Positions 57,005 to 64,000 of a stretch of DNA of 64,000 bases are shown piece after piece. Origin of the DNA: JAMXLO01 sp963818775 (GTDB lineage Bacteria > Pseudomonadota > Alphaproteobacteria > Acetobacterales > Acetobacteraceae); contig CAWFUF010000024.1 of assembly GCA_963818775.1 (NCBI GenBank), positions 124,001-188,000 on the forward strand. The letters run 5' to 3'. How positions within the stretch are numbered: position 1 is the first letter of the stretch; each line of letters opens with the position of its first letter. Made by a program: the position numbers and the translations under genes. The notes beneath the pieces were generated by a model that was given only the letters and a program-made list of their open reading frames with translations, did not search any database and had not been told where the DNA came from.

Positions 57005-58798
57005 ATGCACGCCTATCGCACCCATACCTGCGGCGCGCTGCGCGCTACCGATGCCGGGCAGACCGCCCGTCTCTCGGGGTGGGTGCATGCCAAGCGAGAC
57101 CACGGTGGCCTGCTGTTCATCGACTTGCGCGATCATTACGGCATCACGCAATGCGTGTTTCCCGCCGGCTCGCCTGCCTTCGCTGCGGCCGACGCGGTAC
57201 GGCCGGAGAGCGTGGTCACCGTCACCGGACAGGTGGTCCCACGCGAGGCGGGCACGGTGAACCCGCGTCTGCCCACCGGCGAGGTCGAACTGCGGGTCGC
57301 CGACCTGGTCGTGCAATCCGTGGCCGAGGTGCTGCCAATGCAGGTGGCCGGCGACGAGAAGTTCCCTGAGGACATTCGCCTGAAGTACCGCTTCATCGAC
57401 CTGCGCCGCGAGAAACTGCACCGGAACATCATGCTGCGTTCCGGGGTGATCGCCTCGATCCGCCGGCGTATGATCGAGGCGGGCTTCACCGAGTTCCACA
57501 CGCCGATCCTGACCGCCAACTCCCCCGAGGGCGCCCGCGCGTTCCTGGTGCCGGCTCGGCTGCATCCCGGCACGTTCTATGCACTGCCGCAGGCGCCACA
57601 GCAGTTCAAGCAATTGGTGATGGTTGCGGGCTTCGACCGCTACTTCCAGATCGCGCCGTGCTTCCGCGACGAGGCCGCGCGCGCCGACCGCTCGCCTGGC
57701 GAATTCTATCAGCTCGACTTCGAGATGAGCTACGTCACCCAGGAGGACGTCTTCGCGACGATCGAGCCAGTGCTCGCCGGCGTCTTCGAGGAATTTGCCG
57801 AGGGTCGTGCGGTCGACGCGCTCCCGTTCCGCCGCATTCCATACGACACGGCGATGCTGGAATTCGGCACGGACAAGCCGGACCTGCGCAATCCGCTGCG
57901 GATCAGCGATGTCACGCAGCACTTCGGCGGTTCGGGCTTCGGGTTGTTTGCGCGAATCGCCGCGTCGGGCGGTGTGGTGCGCGCGGTGCCGGCACCGGGT
58001 GCGGCGTCGCAGCCGCGTAGTTTCTTCGACAAGCTGAACGAGTGGGCAAGGGCCGAAGGCGCCGGCGGCCTCGGCTACATCGTTTACGAGGCGGACGGGC
58101 CGAAGGGGCCGATCGCACGCAATCTCGAAGCGGACCGCGCCGAAGCAATTCGTGCGGCCTGCGGACTTGGGCCTGGCGACGCAGTGTTCTTCGTCGCCGG
58201 CAAGGTTGAGACGGCGGCCAGGTTCGCCGGCACGGTGCGCACCCGGCTTGCGGAGGAACAGGGCCTGGGCGAGACCGGCGCGTTTCGCTTTTGCTGGATC
58301 ACCGATTTCCCAATGTTCGAGCTCAACGAGGAATCCGGAAAAGTCGATTTCAGCCACAATCCGTTCAGCATGCCGCAGGGCGGGCTGGAGGCGCTGAACT
58401 CGCAGGACCCGCTGACCATCAAGGCGTTCCAATACGACATCGTGTGCAACGGCGCCGAGTTGTGTTCCGGAGCTATCCGCAATCACCGTCCGGATATCAT
58501 GGTCCGCGCCTTCGAGATCGCCGGCCATCCGCCTGAGGAGGTGGAGAAACGCTTCGGCGGGATGCTGAACGCGTTCCGCTATGGTGCGCCGCCCCATGGT
58601 GGGGCCGCGCCCGGCATCGACCGCATCGTGATGTTGCTGGCGGACGAGCCGAACATACGCGAGGTGATCCTGTTCCCGCTCAACCAGCAGGGCGAGGACC
58701 TGATGATGGGCGCACCGGCCGAAGTGCCGCCGGAGCGACTGAAGGAGCTGCATTTGCGGCTCGACCTGCCGCCCAAGGCGAGGACCGCCGCGGGGTAA
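57005..58798 (+). CDS. aspS: Aspartyl-tRNA synthetase
   Basis: Class IIb synthetase charging tRNA-Asp (597 aa). The N-terminal OB-fold anticodon domain (ARLSGWVHAKRDHGGLLFID) is followed by motif 1 and by motif 2 in FYALPQAPQQFKQLVMVAGF and CFRDEAARADRSPGEFYQLD. The bacterial GAD insertion (about residues 290-420) follows, then motif 3 GGAAPGIDRIVMLLADEPNI. The start MHAYRTHTCG matches family N-termini. Whether it also mischarges tRNA-Asn (non-discriminating) depends on the presence of GatCAB and the absence of AsnRS, not visible here. Confidence 0.96.
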   Translation: MHAYRTHTCGALRATDAGQTARLSGWVHAKRDHGGLLFIDLRDHYGITQCVFPAGSPAFAAADAVRPESVVTVTGQVVPREAGTVNPRLPTGEVELRVADLVVQSVAEVLPMQVAGDEKFPEDIRLKYRFIDLRREKLHRNIMLRSGVIASIRRRMIEAGFTEFHTPILTANSPEGARAFLVPARLHPGTFYALPQAPQQFKQLVMVAGFDRYFQIAPCFRDEAARADRSPGEFYQLDFEMSYVTQEDVFATIEPVLAGVFEEFAEGRAVDALPFRRIPYDTAMLEFGTDKPDLRNPLRISDVTQHFGGSGFGLFARIAASGGVVRAVPAPGAASQPRSFFDKLNEWARAEGAGGLGYIVYEADGPKGPIARNLEADRAEAIRAACGLGPGDAVFFVAGKVETAARFAGTVRTRLAEEQGLGETGAFRFCWITDFPMFELNEESGKVDFSHNPFSMPQGGLEALNSQDPLTIKAFQYDIVCNGAELCSGAIRNHRPDIMVRAFEIAGHPPEEVEKRFGGMLNAFRYGAPPHGGAAPGIDRIVMLLADEPNIREVILFPLNQQGEDLMMGAPAEVPPERLKELHLRLDLPPKARTAAG

Positions 58799-58883
58799 CG
58801 AACCGTCGCTTCGTCTGATCCTCGCTGGCGGATCGGTGCCCGCGTCCTTATGTTCGCGCATTCCCGCACTGGAGTTTCCCTTC

Positions 58884-59684
58884 ATGCGCCCATCTGCCCT
58901 GTCGGCAGCCGTCCTTGCCCTGTGCGCCGTCATGGCACTCCCCGCCGATGCCGCGGGTCTCAATACTGCGTCCGCCGCCCATCGGGCGCTGTACAATCTA
59001 ACCCTCGCCACCAGCCGCGGCGGCGACGTCGTCGCGGCGCGCGGCACGATGGGGTACGAGGTCATGGATGCCTGTGACGGCTGGGCGGTCCGCCAGCGCC
59101 TGTCCATGACACTGACCAACAGCGAGGGCCAGGACATCCAGATGGTATCCGACTACGCCACCTGGGAATCCAAGGATGGGCTGAAATTTCGCTTCCACAT
59201 GAAGCAGACCACCGATACCGCGGTGACCAGTCAGACCGATGGCGACGCGCAATTGGAGCGTACGGGCGGCCCGGGTGAGGCGCACTACACCGTCCCGTCG
59301 GACACCACAAAGAAGCTGCCGCCGGGGACACTGTTCCCGATGGCCCATACCTCGGCGATCCTGGCCGCCGCGGAGTCCGGCAAGAAGTTCCTCGCCCTGC
59401 CGCTGTTCGACGGCACCGACGATACCGGGTCAGAGGACAGCTTTATCGTCGTGCTGGACTGGAAGAAGCCGGAGGCCAACAAGTATGCGTTCCTGTCCAA
59501 CCTACCCAGCACGCGCGTCCGCCTGGCATTCTTCGACCATGACGCGAAGAGCGAAGTGCCGACCTATCAGGTAGGCATGCGCTACTGGGAGAACGGTGTG
59601 GCCGACAATCTCCAGATGGACTTCGGCGATTTCGTGATGGACGCGAAAATGGCAGACCTCACCCCACTGCCGCACAAGTGCTGA
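58884..59684 (+). CDS. eipB: EipB-family periplasmic envelope integrity protein (DUF1849)
   Basis: A 266-residue exported protein. The signal peptide is MRPSALSAAVLALCAVMALP followed by ADA. The mature protein opens with AAHRALYNLTLATSRGGDVV and is mostly beta-strand, consistent with the spiral beta-barrel of Brucella EipB. Two cysteines are retained, in MDACDGWAVRQRL and at the extreme C-terminus (PHKC), corresponding to the conserved disulfide. In Brucella the protein supports cell-envelope integrity. The ATG at 58884 is chosen because it starts the signal peptide. It lies 85 bp after aspS. Confidence 0.85.
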   Translation: MRPSALSAAVLALCAVMALPADAAGLNTASAAHRALYNLTLATSRGGDVVAARGTMGYEVMDACDGWAVRQRLSMTLTNSEGQDIQMVSDYATWESKDGLKFRFHMKQTTDTAVTSQTDGDAQLERTGGPGEAHYTVPSDTTKKLPPGTLFPMAHTSAILAAAESGKKFLALPLFDGTDDTGSEDSFIVVLDWKKPEANKYAFLSNLPSTRVRLAFFDHDAKSEVPTYQVGMRYWENGVADNLQMDFGDFVMDAKMADLTPLPHKC

Positions 59685-59696
59685 GACCGGGCGGGA

Positions 59697-60473
59697 TCAG
59701 ATCAGCCCCTGCCGCTGGAACAGATCGATCAGCACAAGGTTGACGTTGAACTTGAACGCGTCCGTGTCTCGAACGGTCTGCACCACCCGTTCGATCGGCC
59801 AGAGTTCGAACGCCTCGACCTCGCCATCGGCTGGGCGGGGACGGAATTCCTCTGGCAGGTCCAGGTCATAGCAGTGCAGCAGGTCGCGGCGTAGCCCCTC
59901 GGGCCGTTCCATCGCATAGGTGACGGTGGCTACCAGCACCGCCTGGCGGGCCAGTGAGTCCGGGATCGCCGCCTCCTCGTCTGCCTCCTTCACCAGCGTC
60001 TCCGCCGGTGTGAGACCTGAAGGCACACCACCCGCCACGATGTGGTCGAGCTTCGAGGGATCGAGCAGCTTGTTGGCGGCGCGGCGCGCGACCCACACAT
60101 GCAGCCCATCGGGCCGACGCACCAGGCCGTTCACGTGCACGCCCTCCGCCATCACCCCGAAGCTGGGCAGCGCACCGCGATCGAGCCGCGCCAACACAGG
60201 GCCTTCGGGCTCGGCACGGATATCGAACTCCTCGCGCCGCCAGCGGTAGCAGCCGGCATCGGCAAGCTGCCGCGCGATCGCCGGAAGCACGGTCGCATCG
60301 GCCAGCGTCACCCCATCCGGCCCCGCGCTGATCTCTGGGAAGGCCCCGAGCTTCATCGCGAGGTCCGGCTTCACCCATCCGACCTGCGCCTTTCGGATCC
60401 GGAATGGCAGCCGCGCGCCGGGCAGCTCCACGTTGTTGCAATTGCGAACATGGCGCAGAAAGCCGGGTTCCAT
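59697..60473 (-). CDS. Nudix hydrolase with DUF4743 domain
   Basis: A 258-residue protein with an N-terminal DUF4743-like region (RHVRNCNNVELPGARLPFRI and VGWVKPDLA). A Nudix domain follows, with AGGVPSGLTPAETLVKEADE then EAAIPDSLARQAV, a Nudix box with the usual E residues. Members related to plant and yeast Nudix proteins remove damaged thiamine pyrophosphate or other nucleotide-like compounds. The ATG at 60473 has an AAAGGCGAG site. It is divergent from the ABC exporter gene, only 35 bases between starts. Confidence 0.85.
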   Translation of the reverse strand: MEPGFLRHVRNCNNVELPGARLPFRIRKAQVGWVKPDLAMKLGAFPEISAGPDGVTLADATVLPAIARQLADAGCYRWRREEFDIRAEPEGPVLARLDRGALPSFGVMAEGVHVNGLVRRPDGLHVWVARRAANKLLDPSKLDHIVAGGVPSGLTPAETLVKEADEEAAIPDSLARQAVLVATVTYAMERPEGLRRDLLHCYDLDLPEEFRPRPADGEVEAFELWPIERVVQTVRDTDAFKFNVNLVLIDLFQRQGLI

Positions 60474-60508
60474 CGTCTCGCCTTTCAAACTGATGAATTC
60501 AATGCCAC

Positions 60509-62368
60509 ATGCCGGCAATGCGACGAACCTCACCCGGCGCGGCCGTCCCCCTCAGTCTGGCACACTCCCAACGGTCGGGTATCAACACGATACGCTCGCT
60601 GCTGCCATATCTTTGGCCCGAGCACGACCCCGGCACCAAGCTTCGCGTGGTCCTTGCCATGGGCCTGCTGCTGGCGGCCAAGCTCGCCACGGTCGCCGTG
60701 CCGTTCATCTATGGTCGCATCGTCGATGCGCTGGCGCCCAAGGACAATACAGCGCTGCTCGCCGTCCCGCTGGGCCTGGTGATCGGCTATGGCCTGCTGC
60801 GCGTCGGTTCCGCCGCGTTCGGCGAACTGCGGGACGCGCTGTTCGCCAAGGTGCAGCAGAGGGCGGTCCGCACCGCGGCGCGCCGCACGTACCAGCATCT
60901 GCATGCGCTCAGCATGCGCTTCCATCTCGACCGCCAGACCGGTGCGCTGGCGCGTGCGATCGACCGCGGCTCGCAGGGCATCCAGTCCGTGCTGCGGCTT
61001 GCTGTGTTCAACGTGGTGCCCATAGTGATCGAACTGGTGCTGGTCACCGCGATCATCTGGCACCTGTTCGACTGGCGCTTCGCCGCCATCACGTTCAGCG
61101 CGGTGGTCAGCTACGCCGGCTTTACCATGAGCTTCGCCGCGTGGCGCTCGCGCATCCGGCGCGCGATGAACGACACCGACAACGACGCAAGCACCAAGGC
61201 GCTCGATAGCCTGCTGAACTACGAGACGGTGAAGTATTTCGGCAATGAGCCGCACGAGGTGGCGCGCTACGACGCCGCACTGGCGCGTTACGAAGGGGCT
61301 GCCGTGCGTGTGCAGGTCTCACTGAACCTGCTGAACATCGGCCAGGCGTTCATCATCGCCGGGGGGCTGACGCTGATCATGCTGATGGCGGCGCGTGAGG
61401 TGCGCGGCGGTTTGATGACCGTCGGGCAGTTCGTGCTCGTGAACACGTATCTGATGCAGCTTTATCAGCCGCTGGGCTTTCTCGGCATGGTCTACATGAC
61501 GATCAAGCAGGGGTTGGTGGACATGGAGCAGATGTTTCGCCTGCTCGAGGTCGAACGCGATATCGCTGATCGTCCCGGCGCCATCGCGTTGGCGATGCAT
61601 CTGGCTGATGGACCGGCGGGCGAGGTGCGGTTCGACGACGTGCACTTCGGCTATCGTCCTGACCGCGAGATCCTGCGCGGCGTCGATTTCACCGTGCCGG
61701 TTGGCCGCAAGCTGGCAATCGTCGGGCCGACCGGCGCGGGCAAATCCACCATCAGCCGGCTGCTGTTCAGATTTTACGATGTCACACAGGGCCACATCCG
61801 CATCGACGGCCAGGATATCCGTGATGTGACGCAGGAGAGCCTGCGCGCGGCGATCGGGGTGGTGCCACAGGACACCGTGCTGTTCAACGACACGATCCGC
61901 TACAACATCGCCTATGGTCGCGTCGGCGCCACGCAGGAGGAGATCGAGCTCGCGGCGCGGCTGGCGCAGGTGCACGACTTCATCGTCTCGCTGCCCGAAG
62001 GCTACGACACGCGTGTCGGCGAGCGCGGCCTGAAGCTGTCGGGTGGCGAGAAGCAGCGCGTGGCAATCGCGCGCACCATTCTGAAAGATCCGCGCATCCT
62101 GATCCTGGACGAGGCAACGAGTGCGCTGGACACGCGAACCGAGCAGGACATTCAGGCGGCACTGCGCGCGGTGGCGCGACATCGCACAACGCTGGTGATC
62201 GCGCATCGGCTCTCGACCGTGGTGGATGCCGACGAGATCATCGTGCTGGCTGACGGTCGCGTGGCGGAGCGCGGGAGGCACGCAGCGTTGCTGGCGCGCG
62301 ACGGGCTATATGCTCGGATGTGGGCCATGCAGGCCGAGCAGGAGACAGAACGGGAGATCGCGGATTGA
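60509..62368 (+). CDS. Atm1-type ABC transporter ATPase/permease
   Basis: A 619-residue half-transporter of the Atm1/HMT1 family, a homodimeric inner-membrane exporter linked to glutathione-metal or sulfur-compound export. Six membrane segments fill about residues 30-320. In this part FHLDRQTGALARAIDRGSQG and NYETVKYFGNEPHEV are Atm1 hallmarks. The nucleotide-binding domain has Walker A in VGPTGAGKSTISRLLFRFYD, signature LSGGEKQRVAIARTIL and Walker B in ILILDEATSALD. The start is uncertain: no clear ribosome-binding site is present at 60509 or at the next ATG. Confidence 0.88.
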   Translation: MPAMRRTSPGAAVPLSLAHSQRSGINTIRSLLPYLWPEHDPGTKLRVVLAMGLLLAAKLATVAVPFIYGRIVDALAPKDNTALLAVPLGLVIGYGLLRVGSAAFGELRDALFAKVQQRAVRTAARRTYQHLHALSMRFHLDRQTGALARAIDRGSQGIQSVLRLAVFNVVPIVIELVLVTAIIWHLFDWRFAAITFSAVVSYAGFTMSFAAWRSRIRRAMNDTDNDASTKALDSLLNYETVKYFGNEPHEVARYDAALARYEGAAVRVQVSLNLLNIGQAFIIAGGLTLIMLMAAREVRGGLMTVGQFVLVNTYLMQLYQPLGFLGMVYMTIKQGLVDMEQMFRLLEVERDIADRPGAIALAMHLADGPAGEVRFDDVHFGYRPDREILRGVDFTVPVGRKLAIVGPTGAGKSTISRLLFRFYDVTQGHIRIDGQDIRDVTQESLRAAIGVVPQDTVLFNDTIRYNIAYGRVGATQEEIELAARLAQVHDFIVSLPEGYDTRVGERGLKLSGGEKQRVAIARTILKDPRILILDEATSALDTRTEQDIQAALRAVARHRTTLVIAHRLSTVVDADEIIVLADGRVAERGRHAALLARDGLYARMWAMQAEQETEREIAD

Positions 62369-62402
62369 TGCCGCGACTACCATCCCTGAGGAGAGGCGGA
62401 CG

Positions 62403-62642
62403 ATGACGGACGAACAACCACCGGAAGATCTGGGTCACGCGGGCGCTGTGGTGGACAAGGCGATCGAATACATGGTCGGTCAGAACATAGGCGCGCTGTC
62501 GATTGCTTCGGCGCTGCTTGGTGGCGCAATGGCGCTGCTGGCGCGCAGCGTGGCGGATGAGGCGATCGTGCAGATACTGAACAACGCGATTGCCAGCGTG
62601 CAAAGCGGGGAACTTCGGGGGGTGGATGTCAGCAGAGGTTGA
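62403..62642 (+). CDS. Small hypothetical protein, 79 residues
   Basis: Family not recognised. After an acidic N-terminus (MTDEQPPEDLG) there is an Ala/Leu-rich hydrophobic stretch (IGALSIASALLGGAMALLAR) that may form a helix or membrane segment. A GAGGAGAGGCGGACG site precedes the ATG, 34 bases after the ABC exporter stop, so it is probably in the same transcript. No role can be assigned. Confidence 0.6.
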   Translation: MTDEQPPEDLGHAGAVVDKAIEYMVGQNIGALSIASALLGGAMALLARSVADEAIVQILNNAIASVQSGELRGVDVSRG

Positions 62643-62739
62643 TGAGCTGATGCCGGCATAAGGCCCCAGCGCAATCTTGTCCCTCAACGCCGGCAGCGCG
62701 TAGCCTCTCCTCGGCGAGGTCCAAATAAAGGAGAGGCCC

Positions 62740-63489
62740 ATGGGAAAGCTTGAGGGGAAGGTCGCCCTGGTAACCGGCTCCGGCCGCAATATCGGCCGCG
62801 CGACGGTGCTGCGGCTGGCTGGCGAAGGCGCGCACGTCGTCGTCAACGCCCGCACCAATCAGGCCGAGGCTGATGCCGTCGTGCGCGAAGCCAAGGGCCT
62901 TGGCGTGAAGGCGCTCGCCGTGGTTGCCGACGTCGCCAGCAAGGATCAGGTCGAGGCAATGGCGGCCCGCGCGCTGTCCGAGTTCGGCCGCGTCGATATC
63001 CTGATCAACAACGCCGCGATCCGGCCGCACAAGCCCTTCACGGAGCTGACGGCGCAGGATTGGGAAGCGGTCAGGGGTGTCGTTTTGGACGGTGCACTGT
63101 ACCTGACGCGCGCGGTCATCAATTCGATGGTCAAGAACAAGTATGGGCGCATCCTGTTCTTCACCGGCGAAGGCGCGTTCATCGGCGGCAACGGACGCGC
63201 GCATGTCTCCGCGGCCAAGATGGGCCTGGTCGGCTTCGCGCGTGGGTTGGCCTCGGAGTTCGCCCCGCACAACATCCGGGTCAACGTGGTTTCGCCCGGC
63301 AGCATCGATACCACGCGCGCCAATCCCGAGTGGTATCAGGGACGCACGCCGAACGCCGCTGGCATACCGCTTGGGCGTCAGGGCAAGCCGGACGAGATCG
63401 CCGCCACCTGCCTGTTCCTGGTCACTGACGACGGCGGCTTCATCACCGGGCAGACGATTCACGTCAACGGCGGGAGCGCATACTACTGA
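62740..63489 (+). CDS. Short-chain dehydrogenase-fold protein lacking the catalytic Tyr
   Basis: A 249-residue SDR with an intact NAD(P) site (VALVTGSGRNIGRATV near residue 8) and the NNAAI motif at about 90-94. The catalytic YxxxK is not present: Lys160 is kept, but the residue four before it is Val156 in RAHVSAAKMGL. The usual Ser segment reads FFTGEGA. A C-terminal FabG-like region (GKPDEIAATCLFLVTDDGGF) is otherwise normal. Classical SDR chemistry is therefore doubtful; it may be a binding or altered-chemistry member. A GGAGAGGCCC site precedes the ATG. Confidence 0.82.
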   Translation: MGKLEGKVALVTGSGRNIGRATVLRLAGEGAHVVVNARTNQAEADAVVREAKGLGVKALAVVADVASKDQVEAMAARALSEFGRVDILINNAAIRPHKPFTELTAQDWEAVRGVVLDGALYLTRAVINSMVKNKYGRILFFTGEGAFIGGNGRAHVSAAKMGLVGFARGLASEFAPHNIRVNVVSPGSIDTTRANPEWYQGRTPNAAGIPLGRQGKPDEIAATCLFLVTDDGGFITGQTIHVNGGSAYY

Positions 63490-63595
63490 TTACTGTTCCG
63501 ATCGCCGGAGATCGCCGCATGCCGCGGCCGGTCGACGCGATCGAGCGCGATCTGTTAGGCTTGCCCGGATATCCGCCCGTCCAGGAGAAAAACGG

Positions 63596-64000
63596 ATGAA
63601 CGAAACGCAGACCTTATCCCAGCGCGCCGACGCGCTCGAAGAGCAAATGAGCCGTGAGCTGGACTACATCGTCATCAAGTCGCGCCTCTACAGCATGGCC
63701 GAGGGCGACATGGGGCCGGCGCCGAACGCCGCGGCTATGATGGCCAAGAATCCGAACGCGCGTGTGCTGATGGGCGATGATCCGCGCCTGCCGGCGATGC
63801 CGGAGAAGCCGACGCTGATGGACTTCTTCAAGTACCGCTTCGGCCCCGCAGCGCACCTGCTGCAAAGCGCCAGGCACGCGGTAAATGCCGGGCTGCCCGA
63901 GAACATGGTACTCGCCTGCCTGCTGCACGATATTTCGACGATCGGCTTCATCCGCGGTGACCACGGCTACTGGGGCGCGCAACTCGTGGAGCCGTATGTG
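63596..64000 (+). CDS. HD-domain protein (5' part, runs off the window)
   Basis: The first 135 codons of an open frame that continues past the window edge. An AGGAG site precedes the ATG at 63596. After an N-terminal helical region (LSQRADALEEQMSRELDYIV) the segment LLQSARHAVNAGLPENMVLA then CLLHDISTIGF carries a His and an HD pair typical of HD phosphohydrolases and related metal enzymes. The GDHGYWGAQLVEPYV stretch supplies another His. The end and the specific family cannot be determined. Confidence 0.7.
   Translation, partial: MNETQTLSQRADALEEQMSRELDYIVIKSRLYSMAEGDMGPAPNAAAMMAKNPNARVLMGDDPRLPAMPEKPTLMDFFKYRFGPAAHLLQSARHAVNAGLPENMVLACLLHDISTIGFIRGDHGYWGAQLVEPYV

Noticed and set aside
56927..59137. 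A 736-codon open frame on the minus strand opposite aspS
   Set aside because: It is antisense to a clear aspartyl-tRNA synthetase, is Arg/His-rich without family motifs, and is expected from GC-rich codon bias.

Overview
The window is GC-rich, densely packed chromosomal DNA from an alphaproteobacterium, most likely a Rhodospirillales/Acetobacteraceae-type organism. The evidence is the alphaproteobacterial block hemE-hemH-hemJ-rho, a ppsR-maf pair divergent from hemE, a short HPr kinase in an operon with rapZ and an incomplete PTS, a ChvG/ChvI-type two-component pair, and an EipB-family envelope protein. No rRNA, tRNA, CRISPR array or complete insertion sequence was seen.

Layout. 1-9.1 kb: the 3' end of a type VI secretion tssM, a small exported Cys-rich protein, a Nudix hydrolase, a methyltransferase, an MFS transporter, a two-repeat protein of unknown function, and a flavin monooxygenase-like protein. 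9.3-9.5 kb: remnant of an ABC solute-binding protein gene. 9.9-15.7 kb: rho, hemJ, hemH and hemE reading left, then ppsR and maf reading right. The hemE/ppsR gap is the position of the replication origin in Caulobacter and Rickettsia. 15.7-19.7 kb: hprK-rapZ-EIIA-ptsH-ptsI, a regulatory PTS with no sugar permease. 19.8-23.5 kb: a rightward segment (dehydratase, enoyl-CoA hydratase, peptide-type binding protein, degenerate receiver) lying between hprK and chvG/chvI, which are often adjacent in related bacteria.

26-46 kb is the most distinctive part. It carries a coenzyme F420 system: an Fgd-like F420-dependent glucose-6-phosphate dehydrogenase, cofE, cofD, cofC and a fused FO synthase fbiC. 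With it are four further luciferase-like (LLM) oxidoreductases, three of them in tandem. They lead a catabolic operon with a haloalkane-dehalogenase-like hydrolase, a FadJ-type gene, an acyl-CoA dehydrogenase and an MFS transporter. The FadJ-type gene and the MFS gene each carry one single-base frameshift. A CYP153-type P450, a carboxymuconolactone-decarboxylase-like protein and a nitroreductase follow on the opposite strand. The inferred logic is that Fgd supplies F420H2 from glucose 6-phosphate to the LLM enzymes, which act with the P450 and beta-oxidation enzymes on a hydrophobic substrate that cannot be identified from sequence.

47.5-49.2 kb is a decayed stretch with a beta-lactamase-family remnant. 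49.2-64 kb is mainly housekeeping: a uracil-DNA glycosylase-like protein, cysD and cysNC, a VWA protein, a hybrid histidine kinase, rnd, aspS, eipB, a Nudix protein, an Atm1-type ABC exporter, an SDR-fold protein lacking its catalytic Tyr, and the start of an HD-domain gene. GC-rich hairpin repeats lie at several gene edges and in two cases appear to be translated.
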